In this document: positions 1 through 8,334 of the stretch, one piece after another | Layout: each line of letters starts with the position of its first letter | Position numbering within the stretch: position 1 is the stretch's first letter | From: Baaleninema simplex PCC 7105 | GTDB taxonomy: Bacteria; Cyanobacteriota; Cyanobacteriia; Cyanobacteriales; Geitlerinemataceae | Assembly: GCF_000332355.1 (NCBI RefSeq) | Contig: NZ_KB235958.1 | Span: 1,519,445-1,583,444, forward strand | Length of the DNA: 64,000 nucleotides | Direction: 5' to 3' | Translations under genes and position numbers: made by a program | Notes under the pieces: model-generated | Database searches by the model: none | Told to the model about the DNA's origin: nothing | What the model saw: the letters and a program-made list of their open reading frames with translations, nothing else

Positions 1-203
1 ATTGAGCGATGCTAACCTGGAAGAAACAGACGGCTACGAGAGATCGAGGCATTCGTAAGGCTGAATTTCAACGATCGATCGCTCCGAGAACGGCTTGTAG
101 AAGATTCCACCGCGCGATCGCCAAGGGTACTGTTCGGGAGTTCGCCATCGACTTGTAATCGTCGTTCGGACAACGCCGCCATCTTCAAATTGCTATCCAG
201 ATT

Positions 204-253
204 CTTCGCAGTACTCCAGCCATAGCTGAAAGCTTGGCTGGAGTACTGCGAAG
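204..253. repeat. Long hairpin at the left side of the TnpB element
   Basis: CTTCGCAGTACTCCAGCCA at 204-222 pairs perfectly with 235-253, a 19-bp stem. A bulged T at 223 is followed by a further AGCT/AGCT stem and a GAA loop at 228-230. It may be the left-end recognition hairpin of the IS, of the kind read by HUH transposases of the IS200/IS605 family, or a host terminator. A CGCAGTACTCC motif in the IS remnant near 43.48 kb favours the IS role. Confidence 0.7.
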
Positions 254-299
254 CACGACCGAGGGGAGTAACCTACAAAAGATTTGCTACAGTTTAGAT

Positions 300-1613
300 A
301 TGCTAAACATGACATGGGAATTTAAGCTAGAGCCAACGGCGGAGCAGGTTTCAGAGATCGAACACATTCTTGATGTGTGCCGCAATGTCTGGAATTTTGC
401 TCTGCGGGAACGTAAAGACTGGCTAAATTCTCGCAAGTCACCCGTGAATGCGTGCTCGATTCGGCAGGAATTTATCTTGCCAGCAGATGCACCCTTCCCG
501 AACTACCACGTTCAGGCTAAGCGTTTGACCGCTGCCAAGACTGAATTTTCTCAGCTCAAGACGGTCAACGCTCAGGTTCTTCAGCAAGTCCTTAGAAAAC
601 TTGAGACTTCTTGGGAGTCGTGGCGGTTAAAACGTTCGGGTCTTCCACGATTCAAAAAGCCGAATCGAATGCGGTCGTTGGTCTTCCCCCAGATGCTCAA
701 AAACTGTGTGTCTGATGAGGGTATAAAGCTGCCGCAACTGGGATGGGTTCGGGTTCGGTGGTCGCGGAAAATTCCTGATTTATTTCAGGTTAAGCAAGCT
801 CGAATTGTGCGTAAGGCATCCGGGTACTTTGTCATGCTTAGCCTTCAGGCTGACGTCGATATTCCTGCTGTAGCCCCTCACGGACATCCGGTAGGGATTG
901 ATGTGGGTCTGGAGTACTTTCTTTCAACTTCTGATGGGGAACAGGTCAAGCGACCTCGCTTCTTTAACAATCTGCACCGCAAGCTGAAATTGCTGCAACG
1001 CAGGCTTAAGAAAAAGCAGAAGGGGTCAGCTAACTGGCTGAAACTCCAGAAGAAAATTGCCAGAGTCCATCAACGGATTGCCGATACGCGAAAAGACTGG
1101 CATTTCAAGCTGGCTCATCACCTCTGCGACGGTGCAGGGATGATTTTTGTCGAAGATCTCGACTTCCGCATTATGGCCAAGGGAATGTTGGGCAAACACA
1201 CTCTAGATGCTGGGCTGGGTCAATTTGTGAATCAGATCCTTCCCTGGGTGTGCTGGAAGCGCGATGTGTATTACGGCAAGGTGGATGCTCGTGGCACTTC
1301 TCAGGAATGTCCCGATTGTGGGGCAGAGGTTCGTAAAGACCTCTCAACTCGAATCCATCACTGCCACAACTGCGGGTCAACAAAGCCCCGTGATGTGGCC
1401 AGTGGACAAGTCATCTGTAGCCGTGGGCAACGGCAAATCGAAAATGCCTGTGGAGTCGAGGCGACGGGGGATCGGGTCACTGATTCTAGTTGGCTGGCTG
1501 TGAAGCAGGAAATCTTTGGGGCGACCCAAGGAATCTCCCAGCAACCCGTTCCGGGTATGCAGGGAGAGGATGTCAACGGGTTGCCATGCTTTGATGCTCG
1601 ACCCAACACAACC
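300..1613 (+). CDS. tnpB: TnpB family RNA-guided endonuclease (OrfB), no stop codon of its own
   Basis: TnpB proteins are RuvC-like nucleases guided by an omega RNA made from the element's right end. All expected motifs are visible: GIDVG with the first catalytic Asp, IFVEDL with the Glu, a zinc ribbon with CPDC and CHNC pairs, and a final Asp in KPRDVASGQV. The nuclease may therefore be intact. I chose ATG 300 because the family usually begins close to the xxxxYKLxPT-like segment (here WEFKLEPT); the frame stays open upstream to a TTG at 234. The frame has no stop at the element end and continues in phase into the next gene, ending at 3002. The 1613 end given here is only the point where the downstream gene's ATG begins. 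Confidence 0.85.
1535..1576 (+). other. IS right-end hairpin and probable omega-RNA 3' scaffold
   Basis: CTCCC(A)GCA(A)CCCG and CGGGTATGCAGGGAG form an imperfect hairpin at 1535-1566, and the element ends at GATGTCAA (1576). In characterised TnpB systems the guide RNA scaffold spans the 3' part of tnpB and this end, and the guide is the host DNA just beyond it. Here that would be the 15-20 bases from 1577, in the leader of the DUF1517 gene. The hairpin is seen; RNA function is inferred. Confidence 0.5.
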
Positions 1614-3002
1614 ATGCGTAAGTTTAATCTTTTCCTCGCCAGTCTGCTAGCGGTCTGGTTCGTCAACCAGACGACGATCGATGTTAGAGAAAGACACCCA
1701 ATACCCCAATTCGGCGTCGAAACAGCCGAAGCTAAACGGAGTAGCGGCGGTCGCAGTCGCGGCGGGTCGTTCTCCCGTCCGAGTCGATCGTCTCCCTCCC
1801 GTTCTCGCAGTTCCTCGCCGTCCTCGAGCGGTAGCAGCAGCGGTAGCAGTACGCGATCGCGCACCCCTCAGCCGCGCAGCACTCCAACACCTCAGCCGCG
1901 CAGTACTCCAACATCCCAGCCGCGCAGCACTCCGACACCATCTTCAAGTAATAGCGGCCGGACGGGTGGTCGCGTTCGGGGCGGGTCGTTCCAGCGCACG
2001 CCGACCCCCGCTCCTACCTCCACACCGAACGCCGTCCCGCGATCGACGCCGACTTCGACGCCGAGACCGGCTCCTACGGGCGTTCCCGATCGCACTTCTC
2101 CGACTTACCAGCGTAATAACTACGAGTTAGAAGTCGAAGTCGAACAGCCCTCGCGCAATTACTACACCCCCGTCGTTCCCAACGCGCCGAGTGCGGGACG
2201 GGCCGAACCGGCTAACGCCAACACCGAATCCGTTACCACCCCTACAGTCGATCGCCAAACGGACTCAGACGCAGCGATCCGAAGTCAAACTCGCCGGTCT
2301 TCGGGGAATTCCTGGGTGAAGTTCTTATTGCTGCTGTTGGTTCTCGGGGGCGTTATCTTCCTCGTTTGGTGGCTGATGTCTCGCCAAGATCGCAACGCGA
2401 GCGATCGCACGGCGGCCGGGGTCGCTCGGGAGTTGGAGAACGATATCGTGACTGTCACAAAACTCCAAGTGGCACTGCTGGCGGAAGCGCGAACCGTTCA
2501 GTCCGAGTTGACCGATCTGAGCCGCGATGCCGACCTCGACTCCCGCGAGGGATTAGCCCAATACTTACAAGAGTGTGCGATCGCCCTGCTACGTCAACCC
2601 GAATATTGGACGCACGCTCGGGCGAGTTCCGAAACCTTCAAGAGTCGGGAAGCGGCCGAACAGGCATTCGGCCGAGAGTCGATCGCCGAACGCAGTAAGT
2701 TTAGCGCCGAAACCTTTTCCAATGTCGGCGGTCGCGTCCGAGAACGAGCGGCCGACCTCGACGAAGGAGTCGAACCGGCTGAATATATCGTGGTGACGAT
2801 GTTAGTCGGAACAGAAGACGACAAGCCGCTGTTTGAAGGGGTCAATTCGGCTGAAGATCTCGAACAGGCGATGCAGAAAATCGCCGCCGTGACGCCGGAC
2901 TATCTGCTGGTGTTCGAGCTACTGTGGACGCCTCAAGCGGAAACGGACAGTTTGACCGCCGAGGATCTGTTGACGGAGTATTCCGATATGGTTCCGCTTT
3001 GA
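1614..3002 (+). CDS. DUF1517 family membrane protein
   Basis: This 462-residue protein starts at ATG 1614 with a hydrophobic signal or anchor (about residues 6-18). A Ser/Gly/Arg-rich SGGRSRGGSF segment follows, then a long low-complexity Ser/Pro/Thr/Arg region with repeated QPRSTPTP units. A second membrane helix (KFLLLLLVLGGVIFLVWW) leads to a C-terminal domain typical of DUF1517, with YIVVTMLVGTEDD and LLWTPQAETDSLTAEDLL. The family is found in cyanobacteria and chloroplasts and its biochemical role is unknown. An IS ends 37 bases upstream, so its native promoter has probably been displaced. The low-complexity region is much longer than the short SGGR stretch I remember for the family. Confidence 0.85.
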   Translation: MRKFNLFLASLLAVWFVNQTTIDVRERHPIPQFGVETAEAKRSSGGRSRGGSFSRPSRSSPSRSRSSSPSSSGSSSGSSTRSRTPQPRSTPTPQPRSTPTSQPRSTPTPSSSNSGRTGGRVRGGSFQRTPTPAPTSTPNAVPRSTPTSTPRPAPTGVPDRTSPTYQRNNYELEVEVEQPSRNYYTPVVPNAPSAGRAEPANANTESVTTPTVDRQTDSDAAIRSQTRRSSGNSWVKFLLLLLVLGGVIFLVWWLMSRQDRNASDRTAAGVARELENDIVTVTKLQVALLAEARTVQSELTDLSRDADLDSREGLAQYLQECAIALLRQPEYWTHARASSETFKSREAAEQAFGRESIAERSKFSAETFSNVGGRVRERAADLDEGVEPAEYIVVTMLVGTEDDKPLFEGVNSAEDLEQAMQKIAAVTPDYLLVFELLWTPQAETDSLTAEDLLTEYSDMVPL

Positions 3003-3034
3003 TAGGGCGATACTGACGGGGAATCACCGTCTTT

Positions 3035-5737
3035 CTAGGGCGGTGGGGATGTCAACCACTTCCACAGGTCTTCTAACACCACGTACAACACCGGAACCAC
3101 GATCGCACTCAACAGCGTCGAGGTCAGCAATCCGCCGATAATCGCCACCGCCATCGGTTGTCGCAACTCCGCCCCCGCCCCCAAACCGATGGCGATGGGC
3201 ATCATTCCCAAGATCGTCGATGCCGTCGTCATTAAAATCGGACGCAACCGCACGACGCCCGTTTCTAAAATGGCTTGAATGCGGTTTTTCCCGGCTTTCC
3301 GTAACTGGTTCGCGTAATCCAACAGCAACAGGGCGTTTTTATCCAGCAATCCCAGCAGAAAAATTAACCCCAGTAGGGAAATAATGCCGAAGTCGCTTTG
3401 CGTCACCAGCAACGCCAACAACGCCCCCACCATCGCCAGGGGAAGCGATAACCCCACCACCAGCGGTTCTAACAGGCGTCCGAAGGGTAACACCAGCAAC
3501 GCCAACATACAGGCGACGGATAACGCCAGAGTTCCCCCGAAACTACGAAAGACTTCGTTACTGCGTTCGGCGTCTCCGCCTAAATCCAACCGCACGTCGT
3601 CGGGGATGACGGTTTGGGCGATCGCGACAACTCGATCGGTGGCGTCTCCCAACGCCTGACCCCCGCTGAGGTTGGCTTCGATATAGGCGACCCGCTGTCC
3701 TCCCTGACGGGTAATCACCTCGATGTCTCCGTTTTCGTTTCCGCCGATAACCTCCACATCTGCAAGCCCCGGTAACGCCTCCATTTCTTCGGCGATATCT
3801 CGGGCGGCTCGATCGAGACTCTCTACATTTTCCCCGAACAGGGCAATTTGTAAGGGTTTGGTGTCGCCGATTTCCACGAATTGGATGTCTTCGACACTGA
3901 GTTTCACTCCCTCGAGTTGTGGTAAGTCTTCTCGCAGTTGTGCTTGGAGAGTGGCGGTGTCGGTGGTGCGATCGCCTGCGAGTCGAACGTAGAGTTTTCC
4001 TCGGTTTGGTTCGCCACGATAGCCGACGATCGAATACACCGATTCGACATCCGCCACGTCTAACACCACGGGTTCCAATTCGGCGGCCACGTCGGCGGCG
4101 TTTTCGAGAACGAACAACCGAGGATCGAAGTCGATTTCTCCCCCTCTCCCCCTCTCCTCTTCTCCCCCTCTCTCGAGATCTTCGGGAATCCCGTCGGCGT
4201 CTGTTTGCGGTTGTGGAATTTCCGGTAACGGGGCAGTGTAGAGGATGTTGAACTCGCCGCGATCGAGTTGGGGAATAAAGCCTTTGGGAATTAGGGGAAC
4301 TAACGCCACGCCAGCGGCGAAGGTCACGACGGCGATCGCCAGCGTCAACAGGCGGTTTCGTAACGACCACTGTAAAATACGACGGTACAAAATCTCGATC
4401 GCCCCAGGGGGAATCTCTTTTTTCGCTTGAGATGGCGTCGTTCGGTTTTTGGCTTTCAACCAATACACCGCCAACACGGGGGAAAGGGTTCTCGCCACCA
4501 ACAGCGAGGTGAGAACCGCCGCTGCTACCGTCAAACCGAAGGGTTTGAAAAACTGTCCGATCGTCCCTCCCATGAACGCCACCGGGAGAAATACCGCCAC
4601 GATGGTTAAGGTAGAGGCCGAGACGGTCAAGCCGATTTCGTTGGTGGCGGCGATCGCTGCTTCGCGAGGGGTTTTCCCTTCTTCGAGGTGACGGGCGATA
4701 TTTTCCACTTCCACGATCGCGTCGTCTACGATAATCCCGATCGTCAACGCCAACGCCAACAGGGTAATCGTCTCTAAATTAAAGTCGTATATCGCCATGA
4801 CGATGAAGGTTCCCAGTAAGGAAATGGGAATCGCCAAGGCGGTAATTAGGGTGGCGGGGACGTTGCGGAGAAAGCCGAAAATCACCACCACCGCCAAGGC
4901 GATCGCCAACCACAACGCATCGATGGTAGATTGGGTGGCTTCGCGAATGTAGTCGGCTTGGGTGGCGGCTAAGTCGAATTGAATCTCGGGAAATTGGCTG
5001 TCCCAGTCGGCGACGGCGTTCTCGACGCGACTCACCACATCTAAGGTATTGGCGTCGCCCCGTTTGATAATTTGGAGGGCGAGGGCGGGTTCTCCGTTGA
5101 ATCGCGTTAAGGTGGGAGGATTGGGATCGAAACTCTCGATATTTTCAGCGGTTTCGGCGTCGTTGGGTTGAGATACCACCGCATCGCCGAGTAAGTCGAC
5201 CCGCAACACCCCTTCGATCGCCTCGAGTTCTAGAAGCAGTTGCGATCGTGCGGTTTCGGCTAACTCGGAAATCTCGAGACTGTCGCTACGCAAGGCGTAA
5301 CTTATCGCCGCCGATTCGTTGAGGTTGAAGGGGATCGCGTCGTATTCGGCGGAGTCGGGAAGTTGTAACGTGGCGAGACTGTCCTCGACTTCTGCGGTGG
5401 ACGACTCTAAATCCGTTCCCACGTCGAATAGCAAGTTCACCACCGTTCGCCCTGCATAGGTGGTGGATTTGACATCGTCGAGTCCCGTCACCGACTGTAT
5501 CTGGGCTTCGATGGGTTCGGTGAGAAGGGATTCTGTTTCGAGGGCGGTGTCGATATCGGCGGAGGCGTTGACGACGACGACGGGGAACGTAATATCGGGA
5601 AACAGGGCGTATTTGAGCGATCGATAGGCGAACAACCCCGCTACCGCCACGATCGCCCAAATAGCGATCGTCAGCCATCCGTGACGAATCGCCCATTTAG
5701 AAACGTTTAACCGTTCTCTCCACGACACCTGTGACAT
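3035..5737 (-). CDS. RND family efflux permease (AcrB/HAE-like)
   Basis: This is an inner-membrane proton-driven exporter of the AcrB/MexB superfamily. One N-terminal helix (about 25-45) is followed by a periplasmic domain with FPDITFPVVVV, a helix bundle with LTIGIIVDDAIVEVEN (the TM4 region carrying the proton-relay Asp residues), a second periplasmic part, and a second bundle ending near VPVLYVVLEDLW. At 900 residues it is shorter than the usual 1030-1050, mainly in the periplasmic loops. ATG 5737 is preferred over a TTG at 5761 because AGGA precedes it. No membrane-fusion protein is adjacent, so the partner must lie elsewhere. About residues 521-534 are encoded by a purine-rich repeat found elsewhere in the window. 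Confidence 0.9.
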   Translation of the reverse strand: MSQVSWRERLNVSKWAIRHGWLTIAIWAIVAVAGLFAYRSLKYALFPDITFPVVVVNASADIDTALETESLLTEPIEAQIQSVTGLDDVKSTTYAGRTVVNLLFDVGTDLESSTAEVEDSLATLQLPDSAEYDAIPFNLNESAAISYALRSDSLEISELAETARSQLLLELEAIEGVLRVDLLGDAVVSQPNDAETAENIESFDPNPPTLTRFNGEPALALQIIKRGDANTLDVVSRVENAVADWDSQFPEIQFDLAATQADYIREATQSTIDALWLAIALAVVVIFGFLRNVPATLITALAIPISLLGTFIVMAIYDFNLETITLLALALTIGIIVDDAIVEVENIARHLEEGKTPREAAIAATNEIGLTVSASTLTIVAVFLPVAFMGGTIGQFFKPFGLTVAAAVLTSLLVARTLSPVLAVYWLKAKNRTTPSQAKKEIPPGAIEILYRRILQWSLRNRLLTLAIAVVTFAAGVALVPLIPKGFIPQLDRGEFNILYTAPLPEIPQPQTDADGIPEDLERGGEEERGRGGEIDFDPRLFVLENAADVAAELEPVVLDVADVESVYSIVGYRGEPNRGKLYVRLAGDRTTDTATLQAQLREDLPQLEGVKLSVEDIQFVEIGDTKPLQIALFGENVESLDRAARDIAEEMEALPGLADVEVIGGNENGDIEVITRQGGQRVAYIEANLSGGQALGDATDRVVAIAQTVIPDDVRLDLGGDAERSNEVFRSFGGTLALSVACMLALLVLPFGRLLEPLVVGLSLPLAMVGALLALLVTQSDFGIISLLGLIFLLGLLDKNALLLLDYANQLRKAGKNRIQAILETGVVRLRPILMTTASTILGMMPIAIGLGAGAELRQPMAVAIIGGLLTSTLLSAIVVPVLYVVLEDLWKWLTSPPP
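4135..4174 (-). repeat. Purine-rich GGGGGAGA repeat inside the RND permease gene
   Basis: On the coding strand this tract reads as GAGAGGGGGAGA-type units and ends in GGGGGAGAAAT, the same ending as the intergenic tract at 8226-8279. It encodes an Arg/Gly/Glu-rich linker (ERGGEEERGRGGE) and keeps the reading frame. Confidence 0.75.
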
Positions 5738-5942
5738 TTTTGTTCCTAAACTGTTAGCCAATTTGTACGATCGAACCGGGCTTTACTAAAACTTTAAAAA
5801 AATAGCGTTCCTATTGTCTCGACCGGATTTCCGAGTGGCAAGTCCGAATAAGGATCGAGTCGATCGCCCCCCAAACACGACATAATGACAAAGTAGGAGG
5901 GTGTATCGTCCATTGTCCTCTCAATGGAGATACGCAAGGACT

Positions 5943-6173
5943 ATGACACGCACGACTTCTCAATACCAAGACGATCGATCCCAAATACACTCTCAAGTGT
6001 ATAAAGGGCATCTCATCGTACCTCGGTACAGTCGATCGTGGTGGTGGGTGACGGTCATCGATCCCTACGGTAACGAACTCAAAACCAACGGGTTCGCCAC
6101 TGCTGAAGGTCAACCGTCCCTCGAGGCCGCCTTGGCTTACGCCAAGCAAGCGATCGACACCCAAAAAAGATAA
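5943..6173 (+). CDS. Small conserved hypothetical protein
   Basis: A 76-residue soluble protein without a signal peptide. ATG 5943 is preceded by AAGGA; an upstream in-frame start at 5901 lacks such a site. The middle (GHLIVPRYSRSWWWVTVIDPYGNEL) looks like a compact beta fold with an aromatic patch, and the C-terminus is helical (LEAALAYAKQAID). I recognise the type from cyanobacterial genomes but know of no function. It converges with the sixA stop, with only 4 bases between the two stop codons. Confidence 0.7.
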   Translation: MTRTTSQYQDDRSQIHSQVYKGHLIVPRYSRSWWWVTVIDPYGNELKTNGFATAEGQPSLEAALAYAKQAIDTQKR

Positions 6174-6177
6174 CAGC

Positions 6178-6678
6178 CTACAGTAAGAAGCGCGGGGGAG
6201 CAAGCCAAAATAGAAGACTGCGTCCGACGGGAGAACCGCTTTCGGGTAACTCGATACCGATGACGCCCGCCTTCTTGACGATCAGTCTTTCCTCCGCATC
6301 TCCCCAGACGAGAATTTCTGCCCAATTTCCTAAATCCGGTTGGTGTCCCACCAGGGCGATCGCACCTCGGTTTCCCTTTTCTGCTTTCCAGGTATCCCAC
6401 CACGCCATCCACTCTTGAATCGCACCTTCGGGAACCAGCGGATCGAAGATTTCCACGTCGTCGCACAACCCCGTGTCTTTCAGGATGTCGGCGGTTTGTC
6501 GGGCCCGCACTAAGGGACTCGACAGCAAGAGATCGAATTTCAAATCGAACGCTTTGAGGCGGCTTGCCACTTTTTTCGTTTTTTTCTTACCGATCTCGGT
6601 CAAAGGGCGTTCTTCGTCGTTGCTGTATTCGGCGCGATCGGCTGCGATACCGTGGCGGATTAAGTAAAGTTGTGTCAT
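6178..6678 (-). CDS. sixA: Phosphohistidine phosphatase SixA
   Basis: A histidine phosphatase superfamily member of 166 residues. The RHG motif at residues 8-10 supplies the nucleophilic His, LSSPLVRARQTA (about 52-63) the phosphate-binding Arg, and GHQPDLG (111-117) the second catalytic His. The short single-domain form and the GHQPDL motif match SixA, which removes phosphate from His residues of phosphorelay or phosphotransferase proteins in the cytosol, rather than phosphoglycerate mutase. It stands alone, facing the small gene ending at 6173. The substrate in this organism is unknown. Confidence 0.88.
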   Translation of the reverse strand: MTQLYLIRHGIAADRAEYSNDEERPLTEIGKKKTKKVASRLKAFDLKFDLLLSSPLVRARQTADILKDTGLCDDVEIFDPLVPEGAIQEWMAWWDTWKAEKGNRGAIALVGHQPDLGNWAEILVWGDAEERLIVKKAGVIGIELPESGSPVGRSLLFWLAPPRFLL

Positions 6679-6792
6679 GAGATTTCGTTGACCGTCAGAT
6701 TTTCGATCTGATGTACGAGCCTATCGCAGTTTGGTGCGATACAGAACCCTCGCTTTGCCAAAGCCTTCGAGTTCTGTGTTGCTATTATACGC

Positions 6793-7179
6793 TTAGCGAG
6801 AGCGACATAAAAACTTAAAATCTTCTCGTATTCGCTGCGTTATTTGTGCTTTGTCGGCTTCTTTGTGTTGTTTTTGGTAATATAGATAAGCGATATCTTC
6901 AAATAACGGTGCAATTTTAACTTCGCCAAATTCATCTTTCCATCTTCCTGTTTTATATCGTAACTTATTGTAGAATTCAGTTATTTCTTTTCGCGAACAT
7001 CTTTGAGCTATCTTTAAGAGTTTTTGAGATTTTTCGTAATTACTCAATACCTCGTCCGGTCGTTCTAGGAACGCTTCTAACATCGATCGGTCATCTCCAG
7101 ATAATCCTTTCGGTTTTTGGGGAGATAAAAACGACCAGAGAAAAATCAAAAAACCAAACAGCAGTAAAAACTGTTCCAT
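6793..7179 (-). CDS. Hypothetical protein with N-terminal membrane anchor
   Basis: Starting at ATG 7179 it is a 128-residue protein with a single hydrophobic helix (EQFLLLFGFLIFLWSFL) at the extreme N-terminus. The soluble rest is highly charged and mostly helical (RSMLEAFLERPDEVLSNYEKSQKLLKIAQRC). An in-frame ATG at 7230 would add 17 residues before the helix and is less likely. I do not recognise a family. The coding region is AT-richer than its neighbours, which may mean recent acquisition or weak constraint. Confidence 0.5.
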   Translation of the reverse strand: MEQFLLLFGFLIFLWSFLSPQKPKGLSGDDRSMLEAFLERPDEVLSNYEKSQKLLKIAQRCSRKEITEFYNKLRYKTGRWKDEFGEVKIAPLFEDIAYLYYQKQHKEADKAQITQRIREDFKFLCRSR

Positions 7180-7230
7180 TATCGGTAAATCTCTGCTAAA
7201 ACGAGACAGTTTGACGAATCGAACTGACAC

Positions 7231-7802
7231 GATGAAATATTGACGATAATCGAGATAGAGAGCGCATCTTAAAAATGTAAATCGATCGCAGATAAGCTCG
7301 ATCCTTTGATTTAGCTACTACCCCAGACCCATATTTTTACATCCATTGAGATGCACCCATCTTTAAACCCCAATTGATGAAATCAGAGTGCGATCGCGCT
7401 GTTTTCCCATTTTTCTAAAGCGTCCTCCTCCCGCTTGAGGAGAAAGATTGAAAGTGAGGACAATTCCCCACCAGGCGGCGTTCTTTGGTGTCTCGCACGA
7501 TCGCCTCGAAACGCAAACTCCCTTAAAAGGGATAGCGATGTCTACCTAACATAGGGTCTTCGGAGTTTGAGGTGATAAGCGGATTTTATACCCGGTCAAA
7601 ACCATCCCCCCAACCCCCCGCTGCGTTGGGGGGCTAAGGGGGGATGCGCCCCGGTTCGATTTCGTATTATTCATAACAAATTACACCGTAATCTCAGGAG
7701 ACTCCCAACATAAGGGATCGACGTGCAAGTTCCGTCTGGTTTTATGGTAGCAACTCCGGTAAAGCGAGCGTCAACGCAAGACATCAAACAAGGCTACGAC
7801 CC
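7231..7802. other. Intergenic region with one inverted repeat
   Basis: No convincing gene. A G/C-rich hairpin at about 7603-7646 (ATCCCCCCAACCCCCC and its near complement GGGGGGCTAAGGGGGGAT) resembles the dispersed repeats common between cyanobacterial genes. A 27-codon frame from GTG 7723 to 7806 runs into the end of the DUF1667 gene and is too short to support. Confidence 0.6.
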
Positions 7803-8204
7803 CTAACTTTCGCGATAGGGCATATCTCGCGAGGACACCACGTCAACGCCAGTTCCCAACGCATCTTGTAAAACCACTTCACCCATTTTGACGGGGGCTT
7901 TCAGGGTCAACTCGTGCAGTTTCTCACACAAATCCCACATTAATTCTTTCGGAATCGCGTCGGTGGTTTTCACCGGAAGCCTCGCCCAAAGACCGTTTTC
8001 GACCCGAACGGTCGTCGTCACCATCCGCTGCGGCGCAATATGTTCTTGCTTGGCGTAGGCTTCTCCTCGCCGACAGCTAAACCCGCGCACTTCGACAATA
8101 TCGCCGTCGGCTTCTTCGACTTCTAACCGACATCCCATCGGACAGCCGATGCAGAGATAACGACTAATTTCGCGGTCTTGGTGTTCTGCTACAGTTGCAT
8201 TCAT
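7803..8204 (-). CDS. DUF1667 domain protein (conserved CxxC pairs)
   Basis: This 133-residue protein has an N-terminal CIGCPMGC motif (about residues 18-25) and a further Cys in FSCRRGE, the cysteine pattern of the DUF1667/COG3862 family. The cysteines suggest metal or Fe-S binding. In anaerobes and Thermotoga-like bacteria such proteins are encoded beside GlpA- and GlpB-like FAD dehydrogenases, as here, so it is probably a subunit or electron-transfer partner of the two flavoproteins upstream. A 130-base gap with a purine tract separates it from the middle gene. A structural role in glycerol-3-phosphate oxidation is inferred only. Confidence 0.85.
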   Translation of the reverse strand: MNATVAEHQDREISRYLCIGCPMGCRLEVEEADGDIVEVRGFSCRRGEAYAKQEHIAPQRMVTTTVRVENGLWARLPVKTTDAIPKELMWDLCEKLHELTLKAPVKMGEVVLQDALGTGVDVVSSRDMPYRES

Positions 8205-8225
8205 GGTTCGTCCTCAATTGTGACC

Positions 8226-8279
8226 GAGAAGGGGAGAAGGGGAGAGGGGGAGAAGGGGAGAGGGGGAGAGGGGGAGAAA
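8226..8279. repeat. Purine-rich GGGGAGA tract
   Basis: Tandem units of GGGGAGA and GGGGGAGA between the DUF1667 gene and its upstream partner. The same kind of tract occurs at 13971-14020 and, inside coding sequence, at 4135-4174. A pyrimidine-rich CTTCACTCTTC stretch follows on the right. Confidence 0.85.
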
Positions 8280-8334
8280 TTGTTTTGTGTTAACTGTCTT
8301 CACTCTTCACTCTTCCCTCTTCACTGATAAAGTC

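Larger units (their letters stand above)
204..1576 (+). mobile_element. IS200/IS605-family (IS1341-like, tnpB-only) element
   Basis: The element carries one gene, tnpB, and no tnpA transposase is visible beside it, so movement would need TnpA in trans. The left side has a strong hairpin (204-253). The right end is a hairpin at 1535-1566 followed by GGGAGAGGATGTCAA ending at 1576. The same right-end sequence is present, inverted, in a decayed copy at 43058-43098, which is how I placed this boundary. The left boundary is inferred from the hairpin and from an 11-base match (CGCAGTACTCC) to the other end of that decayed copy. The target is the region just upstream of a DUF1517 gene. Confidence 0.7.

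Noticed and set aside
234-3002. The 922-codon frame as one normal single-function protein
   Set aside because: It combines a TnpB, an IS right end and a DUF1517 protein. The joint reading is treated as readthrough, so the parts are annotated separately and the fusion is listed as a finding.
3558-4463. 301-codon Arg-rich frame within the RND permease gene
   Set aside because: It shares the permease DNA in another frame and has the Arg/Ser-rich composition of a shadow frame.
7723-7806. 27-codon frame with a GTG start
   Set aside because: Too short and no match I recognise; it overlaps the DUF1667 gene end.
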